A DNA stretch of 64,000 nucleotides from Weissella sagaensis (GTDB taxonomy: Bacteria > Bacillota > Bacilli > Lactobacillales > Lactobacillaceae), in NCBI RefSeq assembly GCF_005405285.1, contig NZ_BJDT01000002.1, positions 172,194 through 236,193 of the forward strand, written 5' to 3'. A program made the translations under genes and the position numbers. The stretch's first letter is position 1. Every line of letters starts with the position of its first letter. Of the stretch, positions 63,335 through 64,000 are shown piece after piece. The notes below the pieces were generated by a model that saw nothing but the letters and a program-made list of their open reading frames with translations, was not told the origin of the DNA and did no database searches.

Positions 63335-63377
63335 AAGCCCACCAAGTTATGCAATTTAGCATAGCTCAGTGGGCTTG
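63335..63377 (-). terminator. Terminator of the DUF1304 gene
   Basis: AAGCCCACTGAG / AAGCCCAC-type stem with an inner TATGC/GCATA pairing, followed by T residues on the minus strand. Confidence 0.8.
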
Positions 63378-63483
63378 ATTTTATTTAACTTCAGTTAGTA
63401 ACTGTTACACTTTGCCATGTTTCATAACTAGTGCTGAATTTCATGATACTAGTTGCACTAGCTTTAATTTTATCTAACTCAGA

Positions 63484-63840
63484 TTAGAAGATTAAAACCA
63501 TAAAAGCTAAAAAAGCAGGTAATCCTTGTATGATGAGTATTTTTTTAGCAGCTGTTAGACTACCATAAATCGCTACTAGAACCACAAACAACATTTCTAA
63601 TTCCAACATTGTTGTTTGCTGTGGCCCTTTTAAAAATACGAGTGTACCAATAATCAATGCACCAAAAAGGCCATTATATATTCCTTGATTGGCTAATAAA
63701 GTTTTAACTTCAGGCATTTTAACAAAAGATTCATCTAATTCAAATGCATTTGCTTGTTGTTTAGGCGCTCCAAACATTTCTAAAATCATAATACCTATTG
63801 CCTCAATGCTCACAATAGCTATCAAAATAGTTTCAATCAT
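63484..63840 (-). CDS. DUF1304 family membrane protein
   Basis: 118 residues with four membrane segments; matches the DUF1304 pattern (EAIGIMILEMFG, NQGIYNGLFGALI, GSLTAAKKILIIQGLPAFLA). Function unknown. A GGAG site precedes the ATG. Lies after the quinone-reductase-like gene on the same strand, so possibly co-transcribed. Confidence 0.85.
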   Translation of the reverse strand: MIETILIAIVSIEAIGIMILEMFGAPKQQANAFELDESFVKMPEVKTLLANQGIYNGLFGALIIGTLVFLKGPQQTTMLELEMLFVVLVAIYGSLTAAKKILIIQGLPAFLAFMVLIF

Positions 63841-63873
63841 AAATTTTTTCTCCTGCGACAGAAATTACGTGCA

Positions 63874-64000
63874 TCATTTTATCTTAACAATAACTTTTCC
63901 ACGAGCATGATGTGTTTCACTACGCTTTTGGGCAGATTGTATTCCCTCAGTTGTAAGCGGATATGTGCTATCAATCACAATCTTCAAATTATTATTTCTA
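63874..64000 (-). CDS. C-terminal end of a zinc-type alcohol dehydrogenase/quinone reductase (partial)
   Basis: Only the last 42 residues are inside the window. They read in the order VIDSTYPL, SAQKRSETHHARGKVIVKIK, the typical C-terminus of MDR-family NADPH:quinone reductases (VID-x-x-(Y/F)PL and H-x-RGK-(I/V)V). The rest lies outside, so substrate and cofactor cannot be judged. Confidence 0.75.
   Translation of the reverse strand, partial: RNNNLKIVIDSTYPLTTEGIQSAQKRSETHHARGKVIVKIK

Overview
The window looks like chromosome from a heterofermentative lactic acid bacterium of the Leuconostoc/Weissella branch of Lactobacillaceae. I infer Weissella or a close relative, but genus-level placement is not proven by sequence I can compare. 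The supporting content is pyruvate oxidase, malolactic enzyme with its permease and a LysR regulator, 6-phosphogluconate dehydrogenase, a LacS-type permease with a GH42 beta-galactosidase, PTS-driven dihydroxyacetone kinase, moderately AT-rich DNA, T-boxes, CcpA (cre) sites and A/G-rich Shine-Dalgarno sequences. Almost everything looks like core or metabolic-accessory genome. I see no CRISPR array, no insertion sequence and no intact phage.

Layout. 1-4.8 kb: 5' part of pyruvate oxidase (minus), then a MurNAc salvage operon murQ / PTS EIIBCA / RpiR regulator (plus). 4.8-6.8 kb: dihydroxyacetone kinase dhaM-dhaK-dhaL (minus). 7.2-8.7 kb: metK under an S-box (SAM-I) riboswitch. 8.7-10.3 kb: a coiled-coil protein with a DUF2325-like tail. 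10.4-15.5 kb: GH42 beta-galactosidase, a frameshifted LacS permease and a divergent LacI regulator. 15.6-22.2 kb: DJ-1/PfpI protein with divergent HxlR regulator, NAD(P)-binding protein, sortase, Mga-like regulator, aldo/keto reductase and a lone RmlB-type dehydratase. 22.2-24.6 kb: a Cys/Met gamma-family PLP enzyme behind a cysteine-rich leader peptide, and a 3-hydroxyacyl-CoA dehydrogenase. 24.8-33.2 kb: a sugar ABC importer with GH2 glycosidase, ATPase, membrane protein, divergent ArsR-type regulator and esterase.

33.3-34.3 kb: seven minus-strand tRNAs (Val, Asp, Phe, Trp, His, Leu, Leu) and a plus-strand tRNA-Cys. 34.3-40.7 kb: two TagE-like glycosyltransferases, a beta-hydroxyacid dehydrogenase, and pbuX-xpt under a guanine-type riboswitch. 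40.9-49.4 kb: MFS transporter, disulfide reductase, free methionine sulfoxide reductase under a Met T-box, thioredoxin, a PTS_EIIC_2-type membrane protein behind a Leu/Ile-rich leader peptide, ilvE, tyrS under a Tyr T-box, and an unassigned hairpin-rich RNA. 49.4-57.7 kb: a half gluconate kinase, gnd with RpiR regulator, small proteins and the malolactic cluster. 57.7-64 kb: an orphan 5S rRNA-tRNA-Asn unit, the polyphosphate operon (HD-Ppx-like, ppk, ppx), a scar-like stretch, a DUF1304 protein and the end of a quinone-reductase-like gene.

The most notable theme is RNA control of amino-acid genes. In one window there are an S-box, two T-boxes, a purine riboswitch and two candidate leader-peptide attenuators, one Cys-rich and one Leu/Ile-rich. 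I rank the two leader peptides and the hairpin-rich RNA at 49.1-49.4 kb as the best candidates for undescribed biology. The Leu/Ile leader in particular suggests that a membrane protein normally labelled a PTS sugar EIIC has a job linked to branched-chain amino acids.
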